The notes below the pieces were generated by a model. It was not told the origin of the DNA. It searched no databases and saw only the letters and a program-made list of their open reading frames with translations. 11,784 nt of DNA. Origin: Clostridia bacterium (lineage in GTDB: Bacteria > Bacillota > Clostridia > Oscillospirales > CAG-272). Shown piece after piece: positions 1 through 5,694 of the stretch. Location: the NCBI GenBank assembly GCA_017452565.1, contig JAFTMF010000008.1:1-11784 (forward strand), given 5' to 3'. Position 1 is the first letter of the stretch. Every line of letters starts with the position of its first letter. A program made the translations under genes and the position numbers.

Positions 1-83
1 GATCGGGTGGAAAAGCCGTGGGGGCAGCGGATAGCGTCGGTGACCGAATAAATCAGCGCACCGCGGTGCTTCAGATAAAACAT
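1..83 (-). CDS. pgeF: PgeF/YfiH-family polyphenol oxidase, N-terminus only
   Basis: Only the first 27 codons are in the window; the gene runs off the left edge. The ATG at 83-81 is preceded by GAGGTG at 94-89, about 5 bases upstream, a good ribosome binding site. The peptide begins MFYLKHRGAL and reaches PHGFSTR by residues 21-27. The PHGF(S/T)TR motif near the N-terminus is characteristic of the YfiH/PgeF (laccase-domain, DUF152) family. That family includes a peptidoglycan editing factor in E. coli and copper- or zinc-dependent purine nucleoside/phenol-active enzymes. The gene follows the helicase-loader gene by 52 bases, with a stem-loop between them (106-128). The assignment rests on one short motif plus position, so confidence is moderate. 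Confidence 0.6.
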   Translation of the reverse strand, partial: MFYLKHRGALIYSVTDAIRCPHGFSTR

Positions 84-105
84 AGCGACACCTCATTTCA
101 AGGAA

Positions 106-128
106 AGACCCCTTTGAAAAAGGGGTCT
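106..128 (-). terminator. Stem-loop between dnaI-like gene and pgeF
   Basis: AGACCCCTTT and AAAGGGGTCT pair as a perfect 10-bp stem around a GAA loop. It starts 7 bases after the stop codon of the helicase-loader gene. On the minus strand the base of the stem is followed by TTCCTTG, a poor U-tract, so it may be a weak or partial terminator or an mRNA-stabilising stem. It also lies just upstream of the pgeF ribosome binding site. Confidence 0.5.
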
Positions 129-135
129 CGGTGGA

Positions 136-1113
136 TTATCTCAATCCGATTTTCTGCAATCGGATGTCTTTTCCTTCGAAGCGCATCACGGTAAACTCAC
201 CGAAGAGGCGGGAGGCCACACGGTCGGTATAACGGGTGCGAAGCTCGTCGGGGGCAAGATTGGTGCTGATGATGGTAGGCTTGCGGGAAATGATACGGGT
301 GTTGAGGATGTTGTAAATAATCCCCACGGAGAAAGCGTTGGTCATCTCCGCACCCAGATCGTCGATGATCAGCAGATCGCAGGTAAGATAGCGGGAGGTA
401 TCGCTGACCAGCGCTCCCGATCCTCTGCCGAATCGCTCTGCTTCGTAGGCCGAGAGGAGGTTGGGCGCACTCTCGTAAAGCACGTCAAATCCCTTTTCCA
501 CGACTACGCCTGCAATGGAGGTGGACAGATGGGTTTTGCCCAGTCCCGTTCCGCCGCAGAAGAGCAGATTGCCGCTGTGCTCGGTGGAAAAGCCGGCGGC
601 ATAACGGCGGCAGGTCTCCAGATAGTTCTGCATCGAAGCAAACACTCTGTAATCGTGGCGGTAATAGTCCAAACTGAAGGTTTCAAATCGCTGGGTTTCA
701 AAAAGCTTGCCTACGCCCGAGCGCTTCATTCCCTCACGGCTGAGGGCGGCGCGCAGACAGGAGCACATCTTCGGTCCGTCATAGCCGGTATCCTTGCACT
801 TTTGGCAAGCATAAGGGGGCATATCGTAGTCCACGGGATAGCCTGCCTTCAGAAGCAGCTGATCTCTGCGTGCCTGCAGATCCTGATTGTCCATACGGAT
901 AATCTCCAGACGCTCCTCCAGTCCTACCCTTCCCTTGGAAATCTCTTCCATAATCAAGAGCCCGGTATTGGCAAGCTCCTTGTCAATGGTATGGACTGCG
1001 GGAATCTGTGCATACAATTCCTGCCGATTTTGCTCCGCAATGTCCAGCGCGCGCAGGCGGCCTTCCTCCATCTCCCGGCGCACGTCGGCAAATAATTCCT
1101 TGTTGTAACCCAT
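136..1113 (-). CDS. dnaI: DnaI/DnaC-type helicase loader (AAA+ ATPase)
   Basis: The 325-residue AAA+ protein of the DnaC/IstB/DnaI class probably loads the replicative helicase at origins and restart sites in the cytoplasm. Visible features are a long helical N-terminal part (about 1-95), a cysteine cluster C103, C106, C117, C119 resembling the zinc-binding region between helicase-binding and ATPase parts in Firmicute DnaI, Walker A GGTGLGKTH at 187-195, Walker B LLIIDDLG at 247-254, a sensor-1 motif IISTNL at 281-286, and an arginine-finger-like R298 in YTDRVASRL. There is no integrase-core neighbour, so it is not an IstB transposition helper. ATG 1113-1111 has AAGGAG about 8 bases upstream. 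It starts 39 bases after the DnaD-domain gene; that pairing is typical of Clostridia primosome operons. The symbol is by family; annotators may call it dnaC. Confidence 0.88.
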   Translation of the reverse strand: MGYNKELFADVRREMEEGRLRALDIAEQNRQELYAQIPAVHTIDKELANTGLLIMEEISKGRVGLEERLEIIRMDNQDLQARRDQLLLKAGYPVDYDMPPYACQKCKDTGYDGPKMCSCLRAALSREGMKRSGVGKLFETQRFETFSLDYYRHDYRVFASMQNYLETCRRYAAGFSTEHSGNLLFCGGTGLGKTHLSTSIAGVVVEKGFDVLYESAPNLLSAYEAERFGRGSGALVSDTSRYLTCDLLIIDDLGAEMTNAFSVGIIYNILNTRIISRKPTIISTNLAPDELRTRYTDRVASRLFGEFTVMRFEGKDIRLQKIGLR

Positions 1114-1152
1114 AAGTGACTCCTTTTTCGGTTATCGCATAATAAAGGGGGC

Positions 1153-2250
1153 TCAGCTGTTTCCTTCGTGGAGAGCGAGACTGCGTCTCAGCGCCGCCTC
1201 GAAGAATTCGTCGGTGGCAAAGCTGCCCTGATTTGCAGAAGCGCGATTGTCCTTCTTCTGCTTGTAATCCTCCATTGCCGCCTTCACCTGCTCTACGGTG
1301 GTGTAGCCGGCTTCCTTCCAGTTGGAGAGGACTTTATTGGTATAAGGCATCGAAGGTGCGCCGGTGCTGTCTACCGCTACCTCGTAAGCCAGCTGCAGCA
1401 GCTCGGGGGAGATGTCCCACTTCACCCACTGAGCGAGGAATTTGTTTTCCCGCTCGGTAAAGGCACGCTTCCCTGCTCCGCAGAGATTGCGGTAATAATT
1501 GCCCAGATCTGCGGCGGCTTCCATATCCTGCAGACGCTGGGTCAAGCCGTCAACGGTATCGACTCCCTCATTGTAGAGAGAGCGTGCCAGCTTATCCAAA
1601 TAGGGCACGCTGGCCTTGCCGATCTTCTGACAGTGATAGCACAGGAGTAATATGTATTCGCAATCCAGTCGGAAATATTCCGACAGTGCCATCAGACGGT
1701 TCACTTCGGTGGGATTGAAAATCTTGCCGAAGATATTCTGACATTCGTTAATCATCCCCGAAAGCTCGCCGTTTTCTTCGAAAATCCGCTGGATTTCCTC
1801 GGCGGTATAGTGAGGCATTCCATCGTCACTGCGGACGATGGTCACGCTGGCACGGGGAGGCTCCGCCTTCACGGGTGCGGGCTGATCGGGGTTGGGTTCC
1901 GTCTGTGCCGTCTGCGCTGTCTGTGCTGTTTGTGCTGTGGACGGAGCGGTTGTCTGCACAGCGGCCGCAGGCTTTGCGGGAGCCGCATCCGAAGCGCCCG
2001 CCTTGGCGGTGCTCTTTTTCAGCACGCCTGCGCCGCGCCAGAATTGGATAGCCCCTTCCACCGCTTCGGGGGTGATGGCAAGGCGCTCAGCGAGCGCTTC
2101 CACGTCCAGCGCGGAGCGGGTAGCGGCATCGCCCAGGGCGATGAGCACCTTCAGCTCGGCTTCGTCTGCAGTAGCAAGGCGATCCAGCGCCGCTGCAGGG
2201 AGATTGATTACACTGCTTCCAAAAAGCAGATCAATTTTCATTTGTTTCAT
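1153..2250 (-). CDS. dnaD: DnaD-domain replication initiation protein
   Basis: The 365-residue protein has the Firmicute DnaD/DnaB layout. The N-terminal winged-helix (DDBH1-like) region, residues 1-80, begins KIDLLFGSSVINLP. A low-complexity Ala/Pro/Thr/Gln linker covers about 81-135 and includes four TAQ repeats. Two DnaD-type (DDBH2) helical regions follow at about 148-235 and 250-330; the second carries the diagnostic YxxxxLxxW signature (YTNKVLSNW, 303-311). Family members bind DNA and act with DnaA, DnaB and DnaI in origin opening and helicase loading. Start choice: a longer reading reaches ATG 2274 but has no ribosome binding site; ATG 2250 has AAGGAG about 13 bases upstream and gives the usual family N-terminus; ATG 2241 is a further option. 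With the 2250 start it overlaps the last 20 bases of rex, suggesting coupled translation. Whether it matches B. subtilis DnaD or DnaB more closely cannot be judged here. Confidence 0.88.
   Translation of the reverse strand: MKQMKIDLLFGSSVINLPAAALDRLATADEAELKVLIALGDAATRSALDVEALAERLAITPEAVEGAIQFWRGAGVLKKSTAKAGASDAAPAKPAAAVQTTAPSTAQTAQTAQTAQTEPNPDQPAPVKAEPPRASVTIVRSDDGMPHYTAEEIQRIFEENGELSGMINECQNIFGKIFNPTEVNRLMALSEYFRLDCEYILLLCYHCQKIGKASVPYLDKLARSLYNEGVDTVDGLTQRLQDMEAAADLGNYYRNLCGAGKRAFTERENKFLAQWVKWDISPELLQLAYEVAVDSTGAPSMPYTNKVLSNWKEAGYTTVEQVKAAMEDYKQKKDNRASANQGSFATDEFFEAALRRSLALHEGNS
1901..1936. repeat. Four-copy 9-bp tandem repeat inside dnaD linker
   Basis: Plus-strand units GTCTGTGCC, GTCTGCGCT, GTCTGTGCT and GTTTGTGCT lie head to tail. 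On the coding strand they specify repeated Thr-Ala-Gln in the flexible linker of the DnaD-domain protein. The unit is a multiple of three, so copy-number change would keep the frame. Confidence 0.85.
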
Positions 2251-2902
2251 TGGGTTCGTTCTGCTCCTTGGCATGAATTTCGTAGCAAAGATTCATCAGC
2301 AGATCGCCCAGCTGGACGTTTTCTACTGCGATCTCTTCGCCTGCGGTGATCTCTTCACCGGTAAAGTTCCAAATTCCCTTGACTTTCAGGGTGGAAAGGG
2401 TTGCCGCAATCTCTTTGGCGGCAGTACGGGGGACGGCCAGTACGGCGATGGCGGGCTCCCATTTGGCACAGCACGCCTCCAAGTCGGACAGAGGCAGGAC
2501 GGTGAATTCGCCCACTTCCTTGCCGATCAGACTCTCGTCGCTGTCGAAAATGCCTCTGAGATGAACCCCCCGTCCCCCGAAAATGGTACCGGTGGCAAGG
2601 GCTTGTCCTAAATGTCCCGCTCCGATGAGGATGGCGGAATAGGACTCGTTCATTCCCAGAATATCGCCGATGGTTTTATATAAATCCTTTACGTTGTATC
2701 CGTAGCCCTGCTGACCGAAGCCGCCGAAGCAGCCCAGATCCTGCCGGATCTGCGAGGCGGTCACATTCATCAGCTTCGCCAGCTCCCCCGAGGAGATCCG
2801 CAGGATGTCCTTGGAAACCAGCTCGCGGAGATAGCGGTAATAACGGGGCAGACGTGCGATCACCGCACGGGATACCTTAGGTGTTGTTGTCTTGTTTGGC
2901 AT
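2231..2902 (-). CDS. rex: Redox-sensing transcriptional repressor Rex
   Basis: The 223-residue NADH/NAD+-responsive repressor typically controls fermentation, hydrogen and respiration genes in Gram-positive bacteria. The N-terminal winged-helix domain (about 10-80) contains the recognition-helix segment ASQIRQDL and the family hallmark FGGFGQQGYGYNV at 59-71. The C-terminal Rossmann domain has the dinucleotide-binding GAGHLG at 94-99 and a domain-swapped C-terminal helix. The frame is open upstream to 3004, but ATG 2902 gives the standard N-terminus (VSRAVIARLPRYYRYL) and has GGAG about 9 bases before it. Its end overlaps the start of the DnaD-domain gene. I found no clear promoter or canonical Rex operator in the 281 bases upstream; the region is full of palindromic repeats instead. 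Family assignment is firm; target genes are unknown. Confidence 0.95.
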   Translation of the reverse strand: MPNKTTTPKVSRAVIARLPRYYRYLRELVSKDILRISSGELAKLMNVTASQIRQDLGCFGGFGQQGYGYNVKDLYKTIGDILGMNESYSAILIGAGHLGQALATGTIFGGRGVHLRGIFDSDESLIGKEVGEFTVLPLSDLEACCAKWEPAIAVLAVPRTAAKEIAATLSTLKVKGIWNFTGEEITAGEEIAVENVQLGDLLMNLCYEIHAKEQNEPNETNEN

Positions 2903-3026
2903 AAAATCACTCCATAAGGGGGATTTTGGATGAAAATGAGCGCAAATTACGCGCTTTTCTTTGTAGGGACAGGCCTCCGGACTGACCGCATGTAGGGTCT
3001 GCACGGTGAAGCCGGTGCGAGTCGTT

Positions 3027-3058
3027 CGTAGCGGGCGATTCGTGAATCGCCCCTACAA
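3027..3058. repeat. GTAGGGGCG-type palindromic intergenic repeat, copy 1
   Basis: The core 3033-3052 is a near-perfect palindrome: GGGCGATTC and GAATCGCCC are 9-bp arms around GT. The outer GTAG/CTAC bases extend the stem with one bulged C. Read on the minus strand it begins CCTTGTAGGGGCG, the same opening as the element at 6774-6801, which marks a dispersed family. It could form a strong hairpin in the merR-rex transcript. Confidence 0.85.
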
Positions 3059-3086
3059 GGAATAGCGATAGATTTCCACCGCACCC

Positions 3087-3121
3087 GTAGGGGCGCAGTA
3101 AGCGAAGCGTCTGCATCGCCC
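3087..3121. repeat. GTAGGGGCG-type repeat, divergent copy 2
   Basis: The plus strand reads GTAGGGGCG, then a divergent centre, then CATCGCCCG. GGGCG/CGCCC and CAG/CTG can pair around a short AAGCGAAGC core, giving an imperfect hairpin of the same general design as copy 1. It lies about 29 bases from copy 1 and is followed at once by another stem at 3124-3140. Confidence 0.6.
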
Positions 3122-3123
3122 GT

Positions 3124-3140
3124 CCGTGCGATCTGCACGG
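3124..3140. repeat. Short perfect stem-loop downstream of merR
   Basis: CCGTGC and GCACGG pair perfectly around GATCT. It lies 44 bases past the merR stop codon. There is no U-tract on the minus strand, so a termination role is uncertain; it may be part of the repeat array. Confidence 0.5.
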
Positions 3141-3183
3141 AGATACATCGGTGTGATTGGTTTAATACGGGGTACCAATTAGT

Positions 3184-3909
3184 TCACCGGATGATGTCTG
3201 CAATTCCCACAATTACAACCATAATCAAGAGAAGCGCAATGAGCAAAAGATCGGGCAGCCATCTTGCCAAGCGAGGATGCTTTTTCCCCAGCAGGCAACG
3301 GGACAGCGAGCAAATTGCCAAAAATGCAGGAATCACGAGATATGCACTTTCCCGAACAATCAGACCGACTGCTAATATGGCAAGCACGCAAAGCAAGCTG
3401 CCCAAGATGTCCCTTCTCCGATTTTTTCGCAAATCCTTGATGAAAAAGGGTTCGAATAGCGTGAGAAAGCCAAGATCCGTCCGAAAATCCTGCCAGCAAT
3501 CCACGAAGGTGTGTCCTGCCGCTTCTTCCCGGCGGATAAACTCGCTCCATCGGGCAGCATCCAAATGCTCGGTTTTACCTTCGCCGGTGGTTCGGATTTC
3601 GCATAGCATGGCGGCGCAGAGGTTGTATGCACCGTCGAATTTGTCTTTTTCCGCCTCCAAAAGGGACAGCTGATTGGAAAGGACAGACTCAAGATCCAGT
3701 AAAACCGAATCTTCCAAAATCTCGCGCACTTGTTTTAAGTTGAACCCCATCTTCCGCAGAATCACCGTCTTTTGCAAGAGATGGACGTCGCCTTGATAAT
3801 ACTCCCCATGTTTGGTCTTATACCGCTGCGGAATGATTCCGTTGTCTTCATAGTAGAGAATCCGTTCACGGGACAGCCCCGTGGCTTTGGCAAGGTCGAA
3901 GATATCCAT
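3184..3909 (-). CDS. MerR-family regulator with C-terminal membrane segments
   Basis: The 241-residue protein starts at ATG 3909 with AAGGAG about 6 bases upstream; the open frame continues to 3975 without a ribosome binding site. Residues 1-68 form a MerR winged-helix domain (DIFDLAKATGLSRERILYYEDNGII, then KTKHGEYYQGDV and LRKMGFNLKQVREIL). A helical region at about 70-105 fits the dimerising coiled coil. Instead of a short effector pocket, the C-terminus has a basic patch (KDLRKNRRR, 158-166) followed by three hydrophobic stretches at about 168-184, 188-207 and 219-240. The regulator should therefore be membrane-bound, with DNA binding in the cytoplasm. Cysteines are scattered and not in a metal-sensor pattern. 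The ligand and targets are unknown. It stands alone between two stem-loop-rich gaps. Confidence 0.85.
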   Translation of the reverse strand: MDIFDLAKATGLSRERILYYEDNGIIPQRYKTKHGEYYQGDVHLLQKTVILRKMGFNLKQVREILEDSVLLDLESVLSNQLSLLEAEKDKFDGAYNLCAAMLCEIRTTGEGKTEHLDAARWSEFIRREEAAGHTFVDCWQDFRTDLGFLTLFEPFFIKDLRKNRRRDILGSLLCVLAILAVGLIVRESAYLVIPAFLAICSLSRCLLGKKHPRLARWLPDLLLIALLLIMVVIVGIADIIR

Positions 3910-3990
3910 AGAGGCTCCTTTTGGGGCAATCGCCACATTGTCGGCGGTGCGCGATGGTGAGCGATGGTGGGTCAATGCGAGTTATTCGAC

Positions 3991-4038
3991 CCTCTCAGTC
4001 GCCTTTGGCGACAGCTCTCCCGGAGGGAGAGCCTTGGG
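3991..4038. repeat. Double-hairpin intergenic repeat element
   Basis: GTCGCC-TTT-GGCGAC (3998-4012) is followed one base later by GCTCTCCC-GGA-GGGAGAGC (4014-4032). Both stems are perfect, and the unit is bordered by CCTCTCA on the left and CTTGGG on the right. From memory it resembles a short double-hairpin repeat seen between genes in several gut Clostridia genomes; this needs a database check. Confidence 0.75.
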
Positions 4039-4048
4039 TGCGGTGCGA

Positions 4049-4070
4049 GTAGGTTTGTTACATAACCTAC
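4049..4070. repeat. Inverted repeat GTAGGTT/AACCTAC
   Basis: The 7-bp arms are perfect around the 8-base loop TGTTACAT. It lies between the double-hairpin unit and the stem at 4073-4094. Its function is unknown; an operator or a further module of the composite repeat are both possible. Confidence 0.55.
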
Positions 4071-4072
4071 CT

Positions 4073-4098
4073 GCGAGGCAAGTATTTGCCTCGCTTTT
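4073..4098 (+). terminator. Terminator-like stem with U-tract on plus strand
   Basis: GCGAGGCAA and TTGCCTCGC form a perfect 9-bp stem around GTAT, followed on the plus strand by TTTTAT. That is an intrinsic terminator for plus-strand transcripts, yet no plus-strand gene precedes it. It may block antisense transcription into icd or simply be a repeat module. Confidence 0.5.
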
Positions 4099-4118
4099 AT
4101 AAAGTTCTTGGGGGGTCG

Positions 4119-4144
4119 GGGGGACTTCTTACACGAAGTCCCCC
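4119..4144 (-). terminator. Probable icd transcript-end stem-loop
   Basis: GGGGGACTTC and GAAGTCCCCC pair as a perfect 10-bp stem around TTACAC, beginning 10 bases after the icd stop codon. On the minus strand it is followed by a C-rich stretch rather than U residues, so it may act as a 3'-end stabiliser or need Rho. Similar GC-rich stems often close genes in Clostridia of this type. Confidence 0.6.
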
Positions 4145-4154
4145 GGCGTTTCCC

Positions 4155-5321
4155 TTACAGACTCTTCAGGGTGTCCATTACGTACTGAGAGAACTCAGCG
4201 CAGGTGCAGCCGGTGTCACGGCCGGTGATGGTGAGCTTCTTCTCTTCGAACATACAGATGTCCAGTGCGCGAGCCAGCTTGTCAGACTCGGCCTGATAGC
4301 CGATATGGGAGAGGAGCAGGACGGTTGCACGGAGCATAGAGCAAGGATCGGCGTACTGTGCACGGCCTTCCTTCACCATTCTGGGGGCGGAGCCGTGAAT
4401 GGCTTCAAACATAGCGTAACGCTTGCCGATATTAGCAGAGCCGGCAGTACCTACGCCGCCCTGGAACTCGGCTGCTTCGTCGGTGATGATGTCGCCGTAG
4501 AGGTTGGGCAGAATGAAGACCTTGAAGTCACGGCGGCGCTTCTCGTCCACCAGCTTGGCGGTCATAATGTCGATAAACCACTCGTCGGTGGTGATTTCGG
4601 GATATTCCTTTGCCATCTCTTCGCACAGACGCAGGAACTTACCGTCGGTGGTCTTGATAACGTTTGCCTTGGTGACGATGGAAACACGGTTCTTGCCGTT
4701 GGCGCGAGCGTATTCGAATGCCAGACGAGCGATACGGTTGGTGCCCTCGGTGGTGGTTACCACGAAGTCCATACCCAGATCCTCGGTGACGTGGATGCCC
4801 TTGGAGCCCACTGCGTAGCCGCCCTCGGTGTTCTCACGGAAGAAGGTCCAGTCGATGCCCTTTTCGGGAACGGACACGGGACGCACGTTGGCGTAAAGGT
4901 CCAGCTCCTTGCGCATCGCAACGTTGGCGGACTCGATGTTGGGCCAAGGATCGCCTGCACGGGGAGTGGTGGTGGGGCCCTTCAGGATGACGTCGCAGGA
5001 CTTCAGCTCTGCCAGAACGTCGTCGGGGATGGCCTTCATGTGCTCTACACGGTTCTCGATGGTCAGGCCGTCGATTACTTTGAAGACGATCTTGCCCTTC
5101 TTCACTTCGTCAGTGAGCATATCGGTGAGGACGGTCTGCGCCGCCGCAGTAATGGTAGGGCCGATGCCGTCGCCGCCGCAGATGCCGATGACGATTTGAT
5201 CCTTCTTGGTATAGTCTACCGCATCTCCTGCGGCGTTGATACGATCTACTCTCTCCAGCTGCTCGGCGAGGAGCTTCTTAAAATGCTCGGCTGCAGCCTC
5301 AATTTGTGCTTCGTATTTCAT
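4155..5321 (-). CDS. icd: Isocitrate dehydrogenase (isocitrate/isopropylmalate DH family)
   Basis: The 388-residue beta-decarboxylating dehydrogenase most likely oxidises isocitrate to 2-oxoglutarate in the cytoplasm, supplying glutamate synthesis in an incomplete TCA pathway. Motifs: GDGIGP near residue 53; the substrate-binding segment ESANVAMRKELDLYANVRPV carrying the serine, asparagine and two arginines of the E. coli site; RENTEGGYAVG with the catalytic tyrosine; VTKANVIKTTDG with the catalytic lysine; and NLYGDIITDEAAE with two metal-binding aspartates. In the cofactor loop, HGSAPRM at 309-315 has Arg-Met where E. coli has Lys-Tyr (NADP type) and yeast NAD enzymes have Asp-Ile, so cofactor choice is unclear. 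ATG 5321 has AAGGAG about 11 bases upstream; the frame stays open to 5594 but that extension is non-coding in character. Isopropylmalate dehydrogenase is less likely, as no leu genes are nearby. A stem-loop follows the stop. Confidence 0.85.
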   Translation of the reverse strand: MKYEAQIEAAAEHFKKLLAEQLERVDRINAAGDAVDYTKKDQIVIGICGGDGIGPTITAAAQTVLTDMLTDEVKKGKIVFKVIDGLTIENRVEHMKAIPDDVLAELKSCDVILKGPTTTPRAGDPWPNIESANVAMRKELDLYANVRPVSVPEKGIDWTFFRENTEGGYAVGSKGIHVTEDLGMDFVVTTTEGTNRIARLAFEYARANGKNRVSIVTKANVIKTTDGKFLRLCEEMAKEYPEITTDEWFIDIMTAKLVDEKRRRDFKVFILPNLYGDIITDEAAEFQGGVGTAGSANIGKRYAMFEAIHGSAPRMVKEGRAQYADPCSMLRATVLLLSHIGYQAESDKLARALDICMFEEKKLTITGRDTGCTCAEFSQYVMDTLKSL

Positions 5322-5449
5322 AATTTGGGGTTCTCCTTTGAATGGTGGTTTGTATAGTCTCGATCGGGTTGCGATCGGGTAGAACATTTGGTTTGGTGAT
5401 TTTGTATGACAATTTTGTGCACCCGTACGGTGTGGGGAAACGGGTGAAA

Positions 5450-5595
5450 TATTCCACATTGTCAACAGAGTTTTCCACAGCAAAATGGGCGAAGTCGGTC
5501 GGAAAACGGGGATTTTTCCTTTTTCGACCGTTTTTTCGGGGGGAATCTTTCTGAAAACTGCTTGAGGTGGGGAAAATTTCCCACAGTTTTCCACA
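5450..5595 (+). promoter_or_regulatory. Cluster of four DnaA-box-like 9-mers
   Basis: The sites are TATTCCACA (5450-5458), TTTTCCACA (5471-5479), TTTCCCACA (5577-5585) and TTTTCCACA (5587-5595). Compared with the consensus TTATCCACA they have 2, 1, 2 and 1 mismatches. All point the same way; the last two are separated by one base. The surroundings are AT-rich. DnaA binding is inferred from sequence only. Confidence 0.4.
5496..5536 (+). terminator. Orphan terminator-like stem on plus strand
   Basis: CGGTCG (5496-5501) pairs with CGACCG (5525-5530), and inside it GGAAAA pairs with TTTTCC (sharing the G at 5501 with the outer arm). The structure is followed directly by TTTTTT on the plus strand. 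No plus-strand gene lies upstream, so it would end an unknown transcript or be a chance structure between two DnaA-box-like pairs. Confidence 0.4.
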
Positions 5596-5602
5596 AGACA
5601 GT

Positions 5603-5626
5603 GGATTTGTATATTTTCGCAAATCC
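5603..5626. repeat. Inverted repeat GGATTTG/CAAATCC
   Basis: The perfect 7-bp arms surround a 10-base spacer. The right arm overlaps ATTTTCGCAAAT, which recurs as ATTTTCGCAAAAT at 5653-5665. It lies 69-92 bases past the tsaD stop; it could be an operator or a weak end-of-transcript stem. Confidence 0.45.
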
Positions 5627-5694
5627 ATTCTATTTTCCCATAGGGATAGTCGATTTTCGCAAAATTCCTTCGTCAAAATGACAGACTCAAAGCC

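Larger units (their letters stand above)
2903..3183. other. Intergenic region merR-rex with degenerate palindromic repeats
   Basis: These 281 bases show no credible gene. They hold a small GCGC inverted repeat near 2940-2955, a TTGTAGGGAC sequence at 2961-2970 that looks like a decayed start of the repeat at 3027-3058, that perfect palindromic element, an imperfect hairpin at 3087-3121, a 6-bp stem at 3124-3140, and a 6-bp inverted repeat ATTGGT/ACCAAT at 3156-3179 just after the merR stop. The promoter of rex, if separate from merR, is not obvious. Confidence 0.7.
3910..4154. other. Intergenic region icd-merR, dense in stem-loops
   Basis: These 245 bases have no credible gene. In plus order they contain a 10-bp tandem near-duplicate (GCGATGGTGA then GCGATGGTGG, 3951-3970), hairpins at 3998-4012 and 4014-4032, an inverted repeat at 4049-4070, a strong stem at 4073-4094 and a strong stem at 4119-4144. 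A convincing promoter for merR was not found. Confidence 0.75.
5322..5694. other. 373-base intergenic region tsaD-icd with repeats and DnaA-box-like sites
   Basis: No credible gene is present. The region contains a tandem CGATCGGGT pair (5361-5369 and 5372-5380), four DnaA-box-like 9-mers all in plus orientation (5450, 5471, 5577, 5587), a terminator-like stem (5496-5536), an inverted repeat GGATTTG/CAAATCC (5603-5626) and two ATTTTCGCAAA copies about 40 bases apart (5613-5624 and 5653-5665). A TATACA -10-like sequence on the minus strand at 5356-5351 lies 30 bases before the icd start, but without a matching -35. Confidence 0.7.

Noticed and set aside
136..1113. IstB transposition helper rather than helicase loader
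   Set aside because: No IstA transposase or terminal repeats are present, the N-terminal cysteine cluster fits DnaI-type proteins, and the DnaD-domain gene lies directly upstream.
3027..4144. CRISPR array or tRNA cluster in the repeat-rich gaps
   Set aside because: The inverted repeats are not regularly spaced direct repeats with unique spacers, and no cloverleaf with T-loop and anticodon arm can be drawn.
4086..5357. A 423-codon open frame on the plus strand lying opposite icd
   Set aside because: It is fully antisense to a gene with intact family motifs, its product has no recognisable domain, and long mirror frames are expected opposite GC-rich codon-biased genes.
5322..5594. N-terminal extension of icd upstream of ATG 5321
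   Set aside because: The translation there is Lys/Pro-rich and unlike the family, no ribosome binding site supports it, and the DNA carries inverted repeats and DnaA-box-like words typical of non-coding sequence.
5322..5694. A chromosomal replication origin
   Set aside because: Although DnaA-box-like words and AT-rich sequence occur, there is no dnaA, dnaN, rpmH or similar neighbour and the box matches are imperfect; a dispersed DnaA cluster is the more cautious reading.
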